Origin: Campylobacteraceae bacterium
GTDB taxonomy: Bacteria; Campylobacterota; Campylobacteria; Campylobacterales; Sulfurovaceae
Direction: 5' to 3'
Assembly (NCBI GenBank): GCA_027002755.1
Contig: JALWZI010000069.1
Span: 1 to 7,630, forward strand
Length of the DNA: 7,630 nucleotides
Below the pieces are notes generated by a model. That model was not told where the DNA came from. It worked only from the letters and a program-made list of their open reading frames with translations, and did not search any database. Shown here piece by piece: positions 1-6,219 of the stretch. Position 1 is the first letter of the stretch. Every line of letters starts with the position of its first letter. The position numbers were made by a program, and so were the translations under genes.

Positions 1-735
1 GTCGATCTCGGAGTGGATCTCCAGTCCTCGGATCGCCTCGATCCGGTCCCGCACTGTGGCCGCCTCCTCGAAACGTTCCCGGGCGGCCAGCTCCATCATC
101 CGCTCCTCCAGGCGACCGAGGATCAGCGGGAGATTGTGAATGGCGGCTTTGGCTGTTTCGACGGTTTTTCGATACTCCTCGGGAGTGATCTTCCCTTCGC
201 AGGGGGCGGGGCAGCGGCCGATTTGGTGAAAGAGGCAGGCCTTTTTGCCCCGGAGGCATCCTGCCTTCTGTACCAGAGGGAAGAGGAAATAGAGGGCCTC
301 CAGCAGCGCCCGTCCTCCGCTGGGAAAGGGACCGTAGTAGCGGACCTTTTTGCCCCGGACCACTTTGCGGGTCAGCTCGAAACGGGGGAAGGGAGCCGAC
401 TCGTCCAGGTAGAGGTAGGGGTAGGTCTTGTCATCTCTGAGCAGGATGTTGTATTTGGGTTTGAGCTGCTTGATCAGGGAGTTTTCCAGGATCAGGGCGT
501 CGGCTTCGCTCTCGACGACCAGGTACTCCAGGGATCGGGCTTCGTGCAGCATCTTCAGGATGCGGGGGCTCTGATCGGGGTTGGGACGGAGGGAGGGGGT
601 GAACCGCCAATAGCTTCGGACCCGGTTTCGCAGGTTTTTGGCCTTGCCTACATAGAGGAGCCGCCCCTCCCCGTCGAAATACTGGTAGACCCCCGGGGAG
701 GCGGGGAGATCGGCCAGGGTGTCGGCCAGGCTCAC
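1..735 (-). CDS. uvrC: UvrABC system protein C, N-terminal part (3' end outside window)
   Basis: UvrC makes the dual incisions around a DNA lesion in nucleotide excision repair, acting after UvrA/UvrB damage recognition. The 245 visible codons run from a GTG at 735 off the window edge at base 1. Residues about 14-100 are the GIY-YIG nuclease domain that makes the 3' incision (PGVYQYF, LYVGKAKNLRNRV). Residues 160-179 carry four cysteines (C160, C167, C175, C179, in CLRGKKAC and RCPAPC), the conserved UvrC cysteine cluster associated with an Fe-S site. Residues about 205-240 form the UVR domain that contacts UvrB. The 5'-incision RNase H-like domain and HhH region are missing only because the window ends. 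The GTG start is supported by a GGGGAG ribosome binding site five bases upstream and a GTGA overlap with the preceding gene's stop, implying translational coupling. Family assignment is very secure. Confidence 0.97.
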   Translation of the reverse strand, partial: MSLADTLADLPASPGVYQYFDGEGRLLYVGKAKNLRNRVRSYWRFTPSLRPNPDQSPRILKMLHEARSLEYLVVESEADALILENSLIKQLKPKYNILLRDDKTYPYLYLDESAPFPRFELTRKVVRGKKVRYYGPFPSGGRALLEALYFLFPLVQKAGCLRGKKACLFHQIGRCPAPCEGKITPEEYRKTVETAKAAIHNLPLILGRLEERMMELAARERFEEAATVRDRIEAIRGLEIHSEID

Positions 736-1190
736 TCCCGCTCCCCCCGCTTGCGTCGGATATGCTCCCGGATCCTCAGAAAAGCCTCCCGGAGTTCGGG
801 ATCGGATTCCGGCAATCGGAACGCTCCGTCGGCGGCCTCTCGGTACCGCGGGATCGTTTCACTCTTTTCCGGGCCTCCGGGCATCGGATGGTATTTGGAG
901 TGGAAGATGACGATCCGGTCCGCCGCCATGAAGGCGCAGTCAGGGCGGGCCTCCATCAGGGTCCTTAATAGGCTTTTCAAGACATCTTGATTATAATTGA
1001 GCTCCATTTTGTAGCCGGGATGGGAGAGGGCGACCATCAACTGGCGGTTCTTGACCGTGACGAAGGCGATCGCCTGTCGAAAACGCGGCGGGAGCAGCTC
1101 CAGAAATTTACGATAGCAACGATGCTGGGAAAGAGGACGGAACGTATGGGTATCGACAAGGGAAGCAAGAAGCGACTGCGCGGTTTTCAT
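732..1190 (-). CDS. Hypothetical protein, possibly DUF721/DciA-like, coupled to uvrC
   Basis: This 152-residue soluble protein has no signal peptide or membrane segment. I do not recognise it with certainty. The core (residues about 28-100) reads as a small alpha/beta fold: LELLPPRF, then a beta-hairpin-like AIAFVTVKNRQLMVALSHP, then a Glu/Asn-rich helix (MELNYNQDVLKSLL) and a final strand (DRIVIFHS). That order resembles DUF721/DciA-type proteins, whose DciA members assist loading of the replicative helicase; this is a pattern impression only. The C-terminal 30 residues are highly charged and end in RRKRGERE. The stop overlaps the uvrC GTG by four bases, so the two genes are very likely co-transcribed and coupled. 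No other ATG, GTG or TTG occurs before codon 51, which supports the ATG at 1190. There is no clear Shine-Dalgarno sequence, and a strong -10 element lies only seven bases upstream, so the message may be leaderless. Its first 45 bases overlap the divergent lipoprotein gene. Confidence 0.8.
   Translation of the reverse strand: MKTAQSLLASLVDTHTFRPLSQHRCYRKFLELLPPRFRQAIAFVTVKNRQLMVALSHPGYKMELNYNQDVLKSLLRTLMEARPDCAFMAADRIVIFHSKYHPMPGGPEKSETIPRYREAADGAFRLPESDPELREAFLRIREHIRRKRGERE
1131..1137 (+). promoter_or_regulatory. Ribosome binding site deciding the lipoprotein start
   Basis: AAGAGGA ends eight bases before the ATG at 1146. It supports that start over any downstream alternative and places the start inside the opposite-strand gene. 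Confidence 0.6.
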
Positions 1191-1304
1191 GCCGCCATTA
1201 TAGCATCCCTGCTGCTGGGGCTGGCCCTGGCGGGCTGCGGATATAAGACCGATCCGGTCTACGTCTCTCCCCTGGATCAGAACCGCACGGAAGGATCCCG
1301 TTGA
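1146..1304 (+). CDS. Small LptM-like (YifL-like) outer-membrane lipoprotein
   Basis: This 52-residue lipoprotein precursor has a basic n-region (KGSKKRLRG), a hydrophobic core at about 16-29 and a lipobox LALAGC with the lipidated cysteine at residue 31. The mature peptide is only 22 residues and begins CGYKTDPVYVSP. This matches the CGxKxPxYxP pattern of LptM/YifL proteins, which in enterobacteria bind the LptD-LptE LPS translocon and help its disulfide maturation. The family call is inferred from that short motif and could instead be an unrelated small lipoprotein. The ATG at 1146 has a good ribosome binding site and gives a normal-length signal peptide; longer in-frame readings back to 987 add sequence with no signal character and overlap the minus-strand gene further. 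The stop (TGA, 1302-1304) overlaps the TTG start of nadB, so nadB translation is probably coupled to it. Confidence 0.72.
   Translation: MGIDKGSKKRLRGFHAAIIASLLLGLALAGCGYKTDPVYVSPLDQNRTEGSR
1197..1205 (-). promoter_or_regulatory. Extended -10 promoter for the hypothetical gene-uvrC pair
   Basis: On the minus strand the sequence reads TGCTATAAT, a perfect extended -10 (TGnTATAAT), with the hexamer at 1202-1197. No convincing -35 is seen at the usual distance, as is common for Campylobacterota sigma-70 promoters. A start site about seven bases after the hexamer would fall at or next to the ATG at 1190, giving a leaderless or nearly leaderless transcript. The promoter lies inside the signal-peptide codons of the divergent lipoprotein gene. 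Confidence 0.6.
1291..1295 (+). promoter_or_regulatory. Ribosome binding site for the TTG start of nadB
   Basis: AAGGA lies five bases before the TTG at 1301, inside the end of the lipoprotein gene. It supports use of the rare TTG start, which also gives the protein its expected N-terminus (DVIIVGAGIAG beginning at residue 5). Confidence 0.65.
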
Positions 1305-2758
1305 AGCGCTACGACGTCATCATCGTCGGGGCAGGGATCGCCGGCCTCTATGCGGCGATGCATCTGCCCGAATCCATGAAAGTCCTGGTGGTCTGCAAGG
1401 ATATCCCCTGGGAGTGCAACACTTTCTATGCCCAGGGAGGGATTGTCACGGCGCTGAACGAAGCGGATGTTCCGGCGCATATCGACGATACCCTGGCGGC
1501 TGGGGCCTATCACAACGTAAAAGAAGCGGTGGAGATCATGTCCCGGGAATCCCTGGAGTTGCGGGAGGATCTGCTGCGCCGGGGGATGGAGTTCGACCGG
1601 GACGAGTCGGGGGCGCTGCTCTATACGAAAGAGGCGGCCCACTCCGCCAACCGGATCCTGCATGCCGGCGGGGACGCCACGGGACGCTACATGCATTACT
1701 TCATGATGACCCGCAATCCCCATCTCCTGCAGCGCAACACCCTGGTCTACGACCTCTTGATCGAGAACGGGCGCTGCTACGGGGTCCGGACGATGGTCAA
1801 CTACCGGCCGACGACCCTCTATGCGGACCATATCCTCATCGCCAGCGGAGGGATCGGGTCGCTCTATGCCTACAACACCAACTCCCGGACCGTCAGCGCC
1901 GATATCCACGGGATCTGTGTCGAAAAAGGGATCGCATTGGCGGATATGGAGTTCATGCAGTTCCATCCCACCGTCTTCGTCAAGACCCCCTTCGCCCGGA
2001 AACTGCTGCTCACCGAGGCCCTTCGGGGCGAGGGAGCCCATATCGTCGATGAAGATGGGAAACGTTTCCTCTTCGACTACGATCCCAGGGGTGAACTGGC
2101 CAGCCGGGATATCGTCTCCCGGGCGATCTTCGACTACAAGCGCAAAACCGGCAAAGAGGTCTATCTGGACTTCTCCATGTTCGAGGAAGAGTGGTTCCAC
2201 AGGCGCTTTCCCAATATCACCAAAACTTTCGAAGCGATAGGCTACCGGCTTCCCAAAGACAGGGTCCCTATCTCACCGGCCTTCCACTACGCCAACGGCG
2301 GGATCGCCTGCGACACCTACGGCCGCATTCCGGGGATGAAGGGGCTCTACGTGGCTGGAGAAGCGGCCCGGACCGGCGTTCACGGTGCCAACCGTCTCGC
2401 CTCCAACTCCCTGCTGGAAGCGGCGATCTACGCCCGTCGGGCGGTGGAGGCGATCCTCGGGTCTCCCATTCATGACGGTCCGGTGCCGCACTTTGAAAAA
2501 GACTACGATACCCAACTGCATCATGAACACGACAAAGCCTATAAGCAGCAGTTGAGGCAGATCATGTGGAAAGACGTGGGGATCATCCGGACCGAAGCGG
2601 GGCTCCATGAAGCCAAGAATTTCATCTACGATACCAAGAACCGTGAGATCGGCCGTCTGCTGGAGCTGCGCCTCAACACTGCCGCGGCCATCGTCGAAGC
2701 GGCCCTGGCACGCAAAGAGCCTCTGGGCTCCCACTACATCGAAAGCGAGGAGACCTGA
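1301..2758 (+). CDS. nadB: L-aspartate oxidase
   Basis: NadB is a cytoplasmic FAD enzyme that oxidises L-aspartate to iminoaspartate, using O2 or fumarate as acceptor. Quinolinate synthase (NadA, not in this window) then makes quinolinate for NAD synthesis. The N-terminus has the FAD dinucleotide fold GAGIAG (residues 10-15). By alignment from memory to the E. coli enzyme, the active-site residues are present: E111, H222 (FHPT), T238-E239 (TEALRGEG), R269 (ASRD), H329 (HYANGGI) and R365 (HGANRLASNS). The segment NTFYAQGG lacks the histidine that binds FAD covalently in the succinate dehydrogenase and fumarate reductase flavoproteins, which argues against frdA/sdhA. At 485 residues it is shorter than the roughly 540-residue E. 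coli protein, mainly in the C-terminal helical region. It starts with TTG overlapping the lipoprotein stop (TTGA), and its TGA overlaps the next ATG by one base, so it sits in the middle of a three-gene operon. Confidence 0.96.
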   Translation: MKRYDVIIVGAGIAGLYAAMHLPESMKVLVVCKDIPWECNTFYAQGGIVTALNEADVPAHIDDTLAAGAYHNVKEAVEIMSRESLELREDLLRRGMEFDRDESGALLYTKEAAHSANRILHAGGDATGRYMHYFMMTRNPHLLQRNTLVYDLLIENGRCYGVRTMVNYRPTTLYADHILIASGGIGSLYAYNTNSRTVSADIHGICVEKGIALADMEFMQFHPTVFVKTPFARKLLLTEALRGEGAHIVDEDGKRFLFDYDPRGELASRDIVSRAIFDYKRKTGKEVYLDFSMFEEEWFHRRFPNITKTFEAIGYRLPKDRVPISPAFHYANGGIACDTYGRIPGMKGLYVAGEAARTGVHGANRLASNSLLEAAIYARRAVEAILGSPIHDGPVPHFEKDYDTQLHHEHDKAYKQQLRQIMWKDVGIIRTEAGLHEAKNFIYDTKNREIGRLLELRLNTAAAIVEAALARKEPLGSHYIESEET

Positions 2759-4062
2759 TGGAAGGGATGGACCTGACAGCCACCTGGGTCGGCTTCCTGG
2801 ATCTGGCGGTATTCGTCATCGCCTATATCCTGGTGGCCACCGAGGAGAAATACGAGATCAACAAGGCCAAGCCGGCACTCTTCGCCGGGACCTTCATGTT
2901 CATGATGATCGGGGTCTATTACGCCCTCAACCATCTCGATCCCGCCCCGCTGCACGAGGAGATGACCAAACTCATCGAGGAGATCGCCGAGATCTACTTC
3001 TTCCTCTTTGTGGCCATGACCTATATTGAGACCCTGATAGAACGGGGGGTCTTCGACGCCCTCAAATACAAGCTGGTCTCCCGGGGATTCAGCTACAAAA
3101 AGCTCTTCTGGCTGACGGGGCTGCTGGCCTTTTTCATCTCGCCCGTTGCCGACAACCTGACCACGGCTCTGATCCTCTCGACCGTGCTCTTCACCATCGA
3201 CAAGACCAATCGTCCCTTTCTCGTCGCCGGAGCGATCAATATCGTCGTCGCCGCCAACGCCGGCGGGGCCTGGAGCCCCTTCGGGGATATCACCACGCTG
3301 ATGGCCTGGACAGCGGGCAAAGGGGAGTTCGTCGATTTCCTCTATCTCTTCGTCCCCTCTATCGCCGGTTGGGTCTTGACCGCCTGGCTGCTCAGCTTCT
3401 ACGTTCCCGACGGAGAGCCGCATTTCAACGCCGCCACTACCGAGGTCCCCGTGATCAAGGACGGCGGTATGGCGGTGGTCTGGCTGGGGGCCTTTACGAT
3501 CTTTATCGCCGTGGTGGGACATCAGTTTTTCCACTTCCCGGCGATGTGGGGGATGATGTTCGGTCTCTCCCTCCTCAAGCTCTACTCCTACTCCCTGGCC
3601 AAACGGAAGAACCGGATCGGTTTCGATGTCTTCGTCAACATGAAGAAGGTGGAGAACGATACCTTGCTCTTCTTTTTCGGGATCCTCTCTGCCGTCGGAG
3701 CACTTCACTATCTGGGCTATCTGCACTACATCCATCACCTCTACGATCTGGTGGGCCCCACGGCGGCCAATATCGGTGTGGGGTTCATCTCGGCGATCAT
3801 CGACAATGTTCCGGTCATGAGCGCGATCCTGAAATCCTCTCCCGCCATGGGCACCGATCAGTGGATGCTGGTGACGCTGACCGCCGGGATCGGTGGCAGT
3901 CTGATCAGTTTCGGTTCCGCCGCCGGAGTGGGGGTCATGGGACGGTTGCGGGGGATCTACACCTTCGGCAGCCATCTGCGCCTGGGCTGGACGGTCCTGG
4001 CCGGATACATCCTCTCGATGGTTCTCTGGTATATTCAATTTGAGATCATGGGATTCTATTGA
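2758..4062 (+). CDS. nhaD: NhaD-type Na+/H+ antiporter
   Basis: This 434-residue polytopic inner-membrane protein exchanges Na+ (or Li+) for protons and so controls cytoplasmic Na+ and pH. It belongs to the ion transporter superfamily that includes ArsB. About a dozen hydrophobic segments are visible, for example near residues 14-28, 43-58, 113-130, 195-214, 238-256, 303-320, 336-357 and 408-427. The two inverted halves carry typical motifs: FFISPVADNLTTALILS (126-142) with NAGGAWSPFGDITT (167-180) in the first, and IIDNVPVMSA (347-356) with GSLISFGSAAGVGVMG (380-395) in the second. There is no clear cleavable signal peptide. The ATG at 2758 is preferred over the one at 2767 because GAGGAG ends five bases before it; it overlaps the nadB stop by one base, indicating co-transcription. 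The stop codon runs directly into a 7-bp repeat array. Confidence 0.93.
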   Translation: MEGMDLTATWVGFLDLAVFVIAYILVATEEKYEINKAKPALFAGTFMFMMIGVYYALNHLDPAPLHEEMTKLIEEIAEIYFFLFVAMTYIETLIERGVFDALKYKLVSRGFSYKKLFWLTGLLAFFISPVADNLTTALILSTVLFTIDKTNRPFLVAGAINIVVAANAGGAWSPFGDITTLMAWTAGKGEFVDFLYLFVPSIAGWVLTAWLLSFYVPDGEPHFNAATTEVPVIKDGGMAVVWLGAFTIFIAVVGHQFFHFPAMWGMMFGLSLLKLYSYSLAKRKNRIGFDVFVNMKKVENDTLLFFFGILSAVGALHYLGYLHYIHHLYDLVGPTAANIGVGFISAIIDNVPVMSAILKSSPAMGTDQWMLVTLTAGIGGSLISFGSAAGVGVMGRLRGIYTFGSHLRLGWTVLAGYILSMVLWYIQFEIMGFY

Positions 4063-4095
4063 ATGAGAAATTAGGAATGAGGAATGAGGAATTTC
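4061..4095 (+). repeat. 7-bp tandem repeat array, GAATKAG family, copy 1
   Basis: Five consecutive 7-bp units begin within the nhaD stop codon: GAATGAG, AAATTAG, GAATGAG, GAATGAG, GAATTTC. The array is AT-rich and non-coding, and it leads directly into the palindrome at 4101-4117. The same arrangement recurs after dgkA. Confidence 0.9.
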
Positions 4096-4100
4096 GGTTT

Positions 4101-4117
4101 GCGTTGCCTGGCAACGC
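4101..4117. repeat. 17-bp palindrome (hairpin), copy 1
   Basis: GCGTTGCC and GGCAACGC are perfect inverted 8-bp arms around a single T. As RNA this would form a 7-bp stem with a 3-base loop, followed by CTATTTTAAG, so it could act as a weak transcription terminator after the nadB-nhaD operon. A near-identical copy lies at 6239-6255. An outer inverted pair, GGTTTG (4096-4101) and CAAACC (4133-4138), partly encloses it. A terminator role is possible, but its repetition as part of a larger element suggests a dispersed palindromic repeat. Confidence 0.8.
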
Positions 4118-4146
4118 CTATTTTAAGAAATACAAACCAAAGATTT

Positions 4147-4174
4147 CTAGTTACTAGTTGCTAGTTACTAGTTA
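4147..4174 (+). repeat. 7-bp tandem repeat array, CTAGTTR (TRGTYAY) family
   Basis: Four consecutive units, CTAGTTA, CTAGTTG, CTAGTTA and CTAGTTA, differ by one base in 28. The array ends 17 bases before the guaA GTG and so lies within or just upstream of its leader. Read in another phase the unit is TAGTTAC, which fits the same TRGTYAY consensus as the inverted arrays after guaA. Confidence 0.9.
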
Positions 4175-4181
4175 TTCTGTA

Positions 4182-4186
4182 AAGGA
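4182..4186 (+). promoter_or_regulatory. Ribosome binding site for the GTG start of guaA
   Basis: AAGGA lies five bases before the GTG at 4192. It supports this start, which gives the expected GuaA N-terminus ([11 protein letters not shown] beginning at residue 7). No convincing promoter is seen in the repeat-filled gap upstream. Confidence 0.7.
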
Positions 4187-4191
4187 TAAAA

Positions 4192-5733
4192 GTGAAAGAA
4201 GTACCTATCGTTGTTCTGGATTTTGGTTCTCAATATACTCAGTTGATCGCGCGGAAGCTCCGTGAGAGCGGGGTCTATACAGAGGTGGTGCCTTACCGGG
4301 AGGATCTGGAGGCGATCAAGGCCCGCAAACCCAAGGGGATCATCCTCTCCGGCGGTCCGGCCTCGGTCTATGCCGAAGATGCCTACCACCCCGACGAAGG
4401 GATCTGGGAGCTGGGGCTGCCGATCCTGGGGATCTGCTACGGGATGCAGCTGATCGCCCAGCACTTCGGTGGAGAGGTGATCCCCGCCGACCATCACGAG
4501 TATGGCAAAGCGAAGCTCCACATCACCCGGCCGGAATCACCGATCTTCCATGATGTCCCCGATAACAGCATCGTCTGGATGAGCCACGGGGATCGGGTGG
4601 AGAAGCTGCCCGAAGGTTTCGAGACCATCGCCGTCAGCGACAACTCCCCCCACGCCGCCATCGCCGATGAGGCACGACGGATTTATGCCTTCCAGTTCCA
4701 TCCCGAAGTGCACCACAGTGAGCAGGGCACGAAAATGCTCAAAAATTTCGCCAAGTATATCTGCGGCTGTGAGAGCACCTGGAACATGGGCTCCTTCGCC
4801 AAGGAGAAGATCGCCGAGGTCCGCAAACAGGTGGGGGACAAAAAGGTCCTCTGCGGAGTCAGCGGCGGGGTGGACAGCTCCGTGGTCGCCGCGCTGCTGC
4901 ACGAAGCGATCGGGGATCAGCTCATCGCCGTCTTCGTCGATACGGGACTGCTGCGCAAAAACGAAGCACAGCAGGTGCAGGATATGTTCAAGGGGCTGGG
5001 GATCGACCTGATCACCGTGGATGCCTCCGAGCGCTTCCTCTCCCGCCTCAAAGGGGTCACCGATCCGGAGCGCAAGCGCAAGATCATCGGTGAGACCTTC
5101 ATCGAGGTCTTCGACGAAGAGGCCAAGAAACATGCCGACGAAGTAAGCTTCCTGGCACAGGGGACCCTCTACACCGACGTCATCGAGTCGGTCAGCGTCA
5201 AAGGCCCCTCCAAGACCATCAAATCCCACCACAACGTCGGCGGCCTGCCCGACTGGATGACCTTCGAGCTGGTGGAGCCTCTGCGGGAGATCTTCAAGGA
5301 TGAGGTGCGCAAACTGGGCCTGGAACTGGGGCTTCCCAAGCATATGATCGGCCGTCACCCCTTCCCGGGCCCCGGTCTGGCGATCCGGGTCATGGGGGAG
5401 GTCAATGAAGAGGCCCTGCGTCTGCTGCGTGACAGCGACGAGATCATGCAGGAGGAGCTGCGGGCCAGCGGCTACTATGACAAGGTCTGGCAGGCCTTCA
5501 CCGTGCTCCTCAATGTCAGCAGTGTCGGGGTCATGGGGGACAACCGTACCTATGACAATACGGTGTGTGTCCGGATGGTGGAGTCGGTCGACGGCATGAC
5601 CGCCACCTTCGCCCACATCCCCCACGATATCCTGGAGAATATCAGCCGCCGGATCATCAACGAGATCGACGGGATCAACCGGGTGGTCTACGATATCTCT
5701 TCCAAGCCCCCCGCGACGATCGAGTGGGAATAA
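4192..5733 (+). CDS. guaA: GMP synthase (glutamine-hydrolysing)
   Basis: GuaA is a cytoplasmic enzyme that converts XMP, ATP and glutamine to GMP, the last step of guanine nucleotide synthesis. The N-terminal class I glutamine amidotransferase domain (residues 1 to about 190) contains [16 protein letters not shown] (10-25), the nucleophile C82 in GICYGMQ and the catalytic pair H170/E172 in FHPEVHH. The ATP pyrophosphatase domain starts near 200 with the P-loop SGGVDSS (224-230). The C-terminal XMP-binding and dimerisation part shows [18 protein letters not shown] and ends TIEWE. The length, 513 residues, is normal and all key residues are intact. It starts with GTG. It stands alone between two repeat-filled gaps and is probably transcribed separately from nhaD and dgkA, although read-through cannot be excluded. 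Confidence 0.98.
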   Translation: MKEVPIVVLDFGSQYTQLIARKLRESGVYTEVVPYREDLEAIKARKPKGIILSGGPASVYAEDAYHPDEGIWELGLPILGICYGMQLIAQHFGGEVIPADHHEYGKAKLHITRPESPIFHDVPDNSIVWMSHGDRVEKLPEGFETIAVSDNSPHAAIADEARRIYAFQFHPEVHHSEQGTKMLKNFAKYICGCESTWNMGSFAKEKIAEVRKQVGDKKVLCGVSGGVDSSVVAALLHEAIGDQLIAVFVDTGLLRKNEAQQVQDMFKGLGIDLITVDASERFLSRLKGVTDPERKRKIIGETFIEVFDEEAKKHADEVSFLAQGTLYTDVIESVSVKGPSKTIKSHHNVGGLPDWMTFELVEPLREIFKDEVRKLGLELGLPKHMIGRHPFPGPGLAIRVMGEVNEEALRLLRDSDEIMQEELRASGYYDKVWQAFTVLLNVSSVGVMGDNRTYDNTVCVRMVESVDGMTATFAHIPHDILENISRRIINEIDGINRVVYDISSKPPATIEWE

Positions 5734-5751
5734 AAACGTCGTGAACGTCTT

Positions 5752-5830
5752 AGTCACTGGTCATTTGTCATAAGTCATTGGGAAAAAGATTGAACGATTC
5801 CCCCAATGACCAGTAACCAATAACCAATTA
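5752..5830. repeat. Inverted 7-bp repeat arrays forming a long imperfect hairpin
   Basis: The left arm has four units, AGTCACT, GGTCATT, TGTCATA and AGTCATT (5752-5779), then GGG. The right arm has four units, CCAATGA, CCAGTAA, CCAATAA and CCAATTA (5803-5830), preceded by C's. The reverse complement of 5802-5831 agrees with 5753-5782 at 22 of 30 positions, with CATTGGG/CCCAATG perfect next to the loop. The loop is about 19 bases. The structure fills most of the guaA-dgkA gap and ends seven bases before the dgkA ribosome binding site. It may act as a bidirectional terminator or an RNA-stability element, or it may be a folded repeat array with no function. Confidence 0.85.
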
Positions 5831-5847
5831 CCCGGCCGGAGGCCGCC

Positions 5848-6219
5848 ATGACCAACAAACCCACCTTCAACCTTTTCAAAAACGTCTCCTACGCTCTGGC
5901 AGGAATGCGGGAGGTGCTCCGCAGCGAGCGCTCTTTCCGTACCCAGCTCTTCGTTATCGCCCTCATCGCCGTGGGGCTCTTTTTCAGCCCCATCACGCCG
6001 CTTTCCAAATGGATCCTATTCGCCTCCACCTGGCTGGTGCTCATCGCCGAAGCCTTCAACAGCGCCATCGAACGGGTGGTGGACCTGGTGACCCGGGAGC
6101 ACCATCCCTTGGCGGGTCAGGCCAAGGATATAGGGGCTTTCGGGGTGCTGTTAGCCTTCTGTCTCACGGTGATGATCTGGGGGATCGTCCTTTTTTATGA
6201 ATTAGGAATTATGAATTAG
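5848..6219 (+). CDS. dgkA: Diacylglycerol kinase (undecaprenol/diacylglycerol kinase family)
   Basis: This 123-residue inner-membrane kinase phosphorylates diacylglycerol to phosphatidic acid, recycling lipid from envelope glycan synthesis; some relatives use undecaprenol. Three membrane segments are visible at about residues 33-48, 53-70 and 97-117. The family signature is intact: E28 in SERSFR, E68-x2-N71-x3-E75-x3-D79 in EAFNSAIERVVD, and K93-D94 in AKDIG, matching the E. coli active site closely. The ATG has a strong GGAGG five bases upstream. The last six codons (E118-N123) and the TAG stop lie inside a GAATTAG-type 7-bp repeat array, so the C-terminal ELGIMN is encoded by repeat sequence rather than ancestral dgkA sequence. 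It is probably functional, because the conserved core ends before that tail. Confidence 0.95.
   Translation: MTNKPTFNLFKNVSYALAGMREVLRSERSFRTQLFVIALIAVGLFFSPITPLSKWILFASTWLVLIAEAFNSAIERVVDLVTREHHPLAGQAKDIGAFGVLLAFCLTVMIWGIVLFYELGIMN

Noticed and set aside
13..990. Plus-strand open frame (325 codons) across uvrC and the next gene
   Set aside because: It is antisense to the GIY-YIG and UVR domains of uvrC and crosses a gene boundary. Its product has no recognisable domain.
1277..2200. Minus-strand open frame (307 codons) antisense to nadB
   Set aside because: It shows the same shadow composition and covers the conserved FAD and active-site coding region of nadB.
2734..4038. Long minus-strand open frame (434 codons) antisense to nhaD
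   Set aside because: It mirrors a strongly supported membrane protein gene codon for codon. Its product is an implausible D/H/G/E/Q-rich chain with no recognisable domain, typical of the antisense frame of GC-rich genes.
4101..4117. Simple intrinsic terminator as the full explanation of the palindromes
   Set aside because: Termination is possible, but the T tract after copy 1 is poor, and both copies sit in the same larger repeat arrangement, so a plain terminator call would miss most of the structure.
4537..5757. Long minus-strand open frame (406 codons) antisense to guaA
   Set aside because: guaA is complete, with all catalytic motifs, on the plus strand. The antisense product has shadow composition (rich in D, H, G, L) and no motif.
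5752..5830. Possible CRISPR-like or attachment-site repeat
   Set aside because: The units are 7 bp, contiguous and inverted, with no spacers and no integrase or tRNA nearby.
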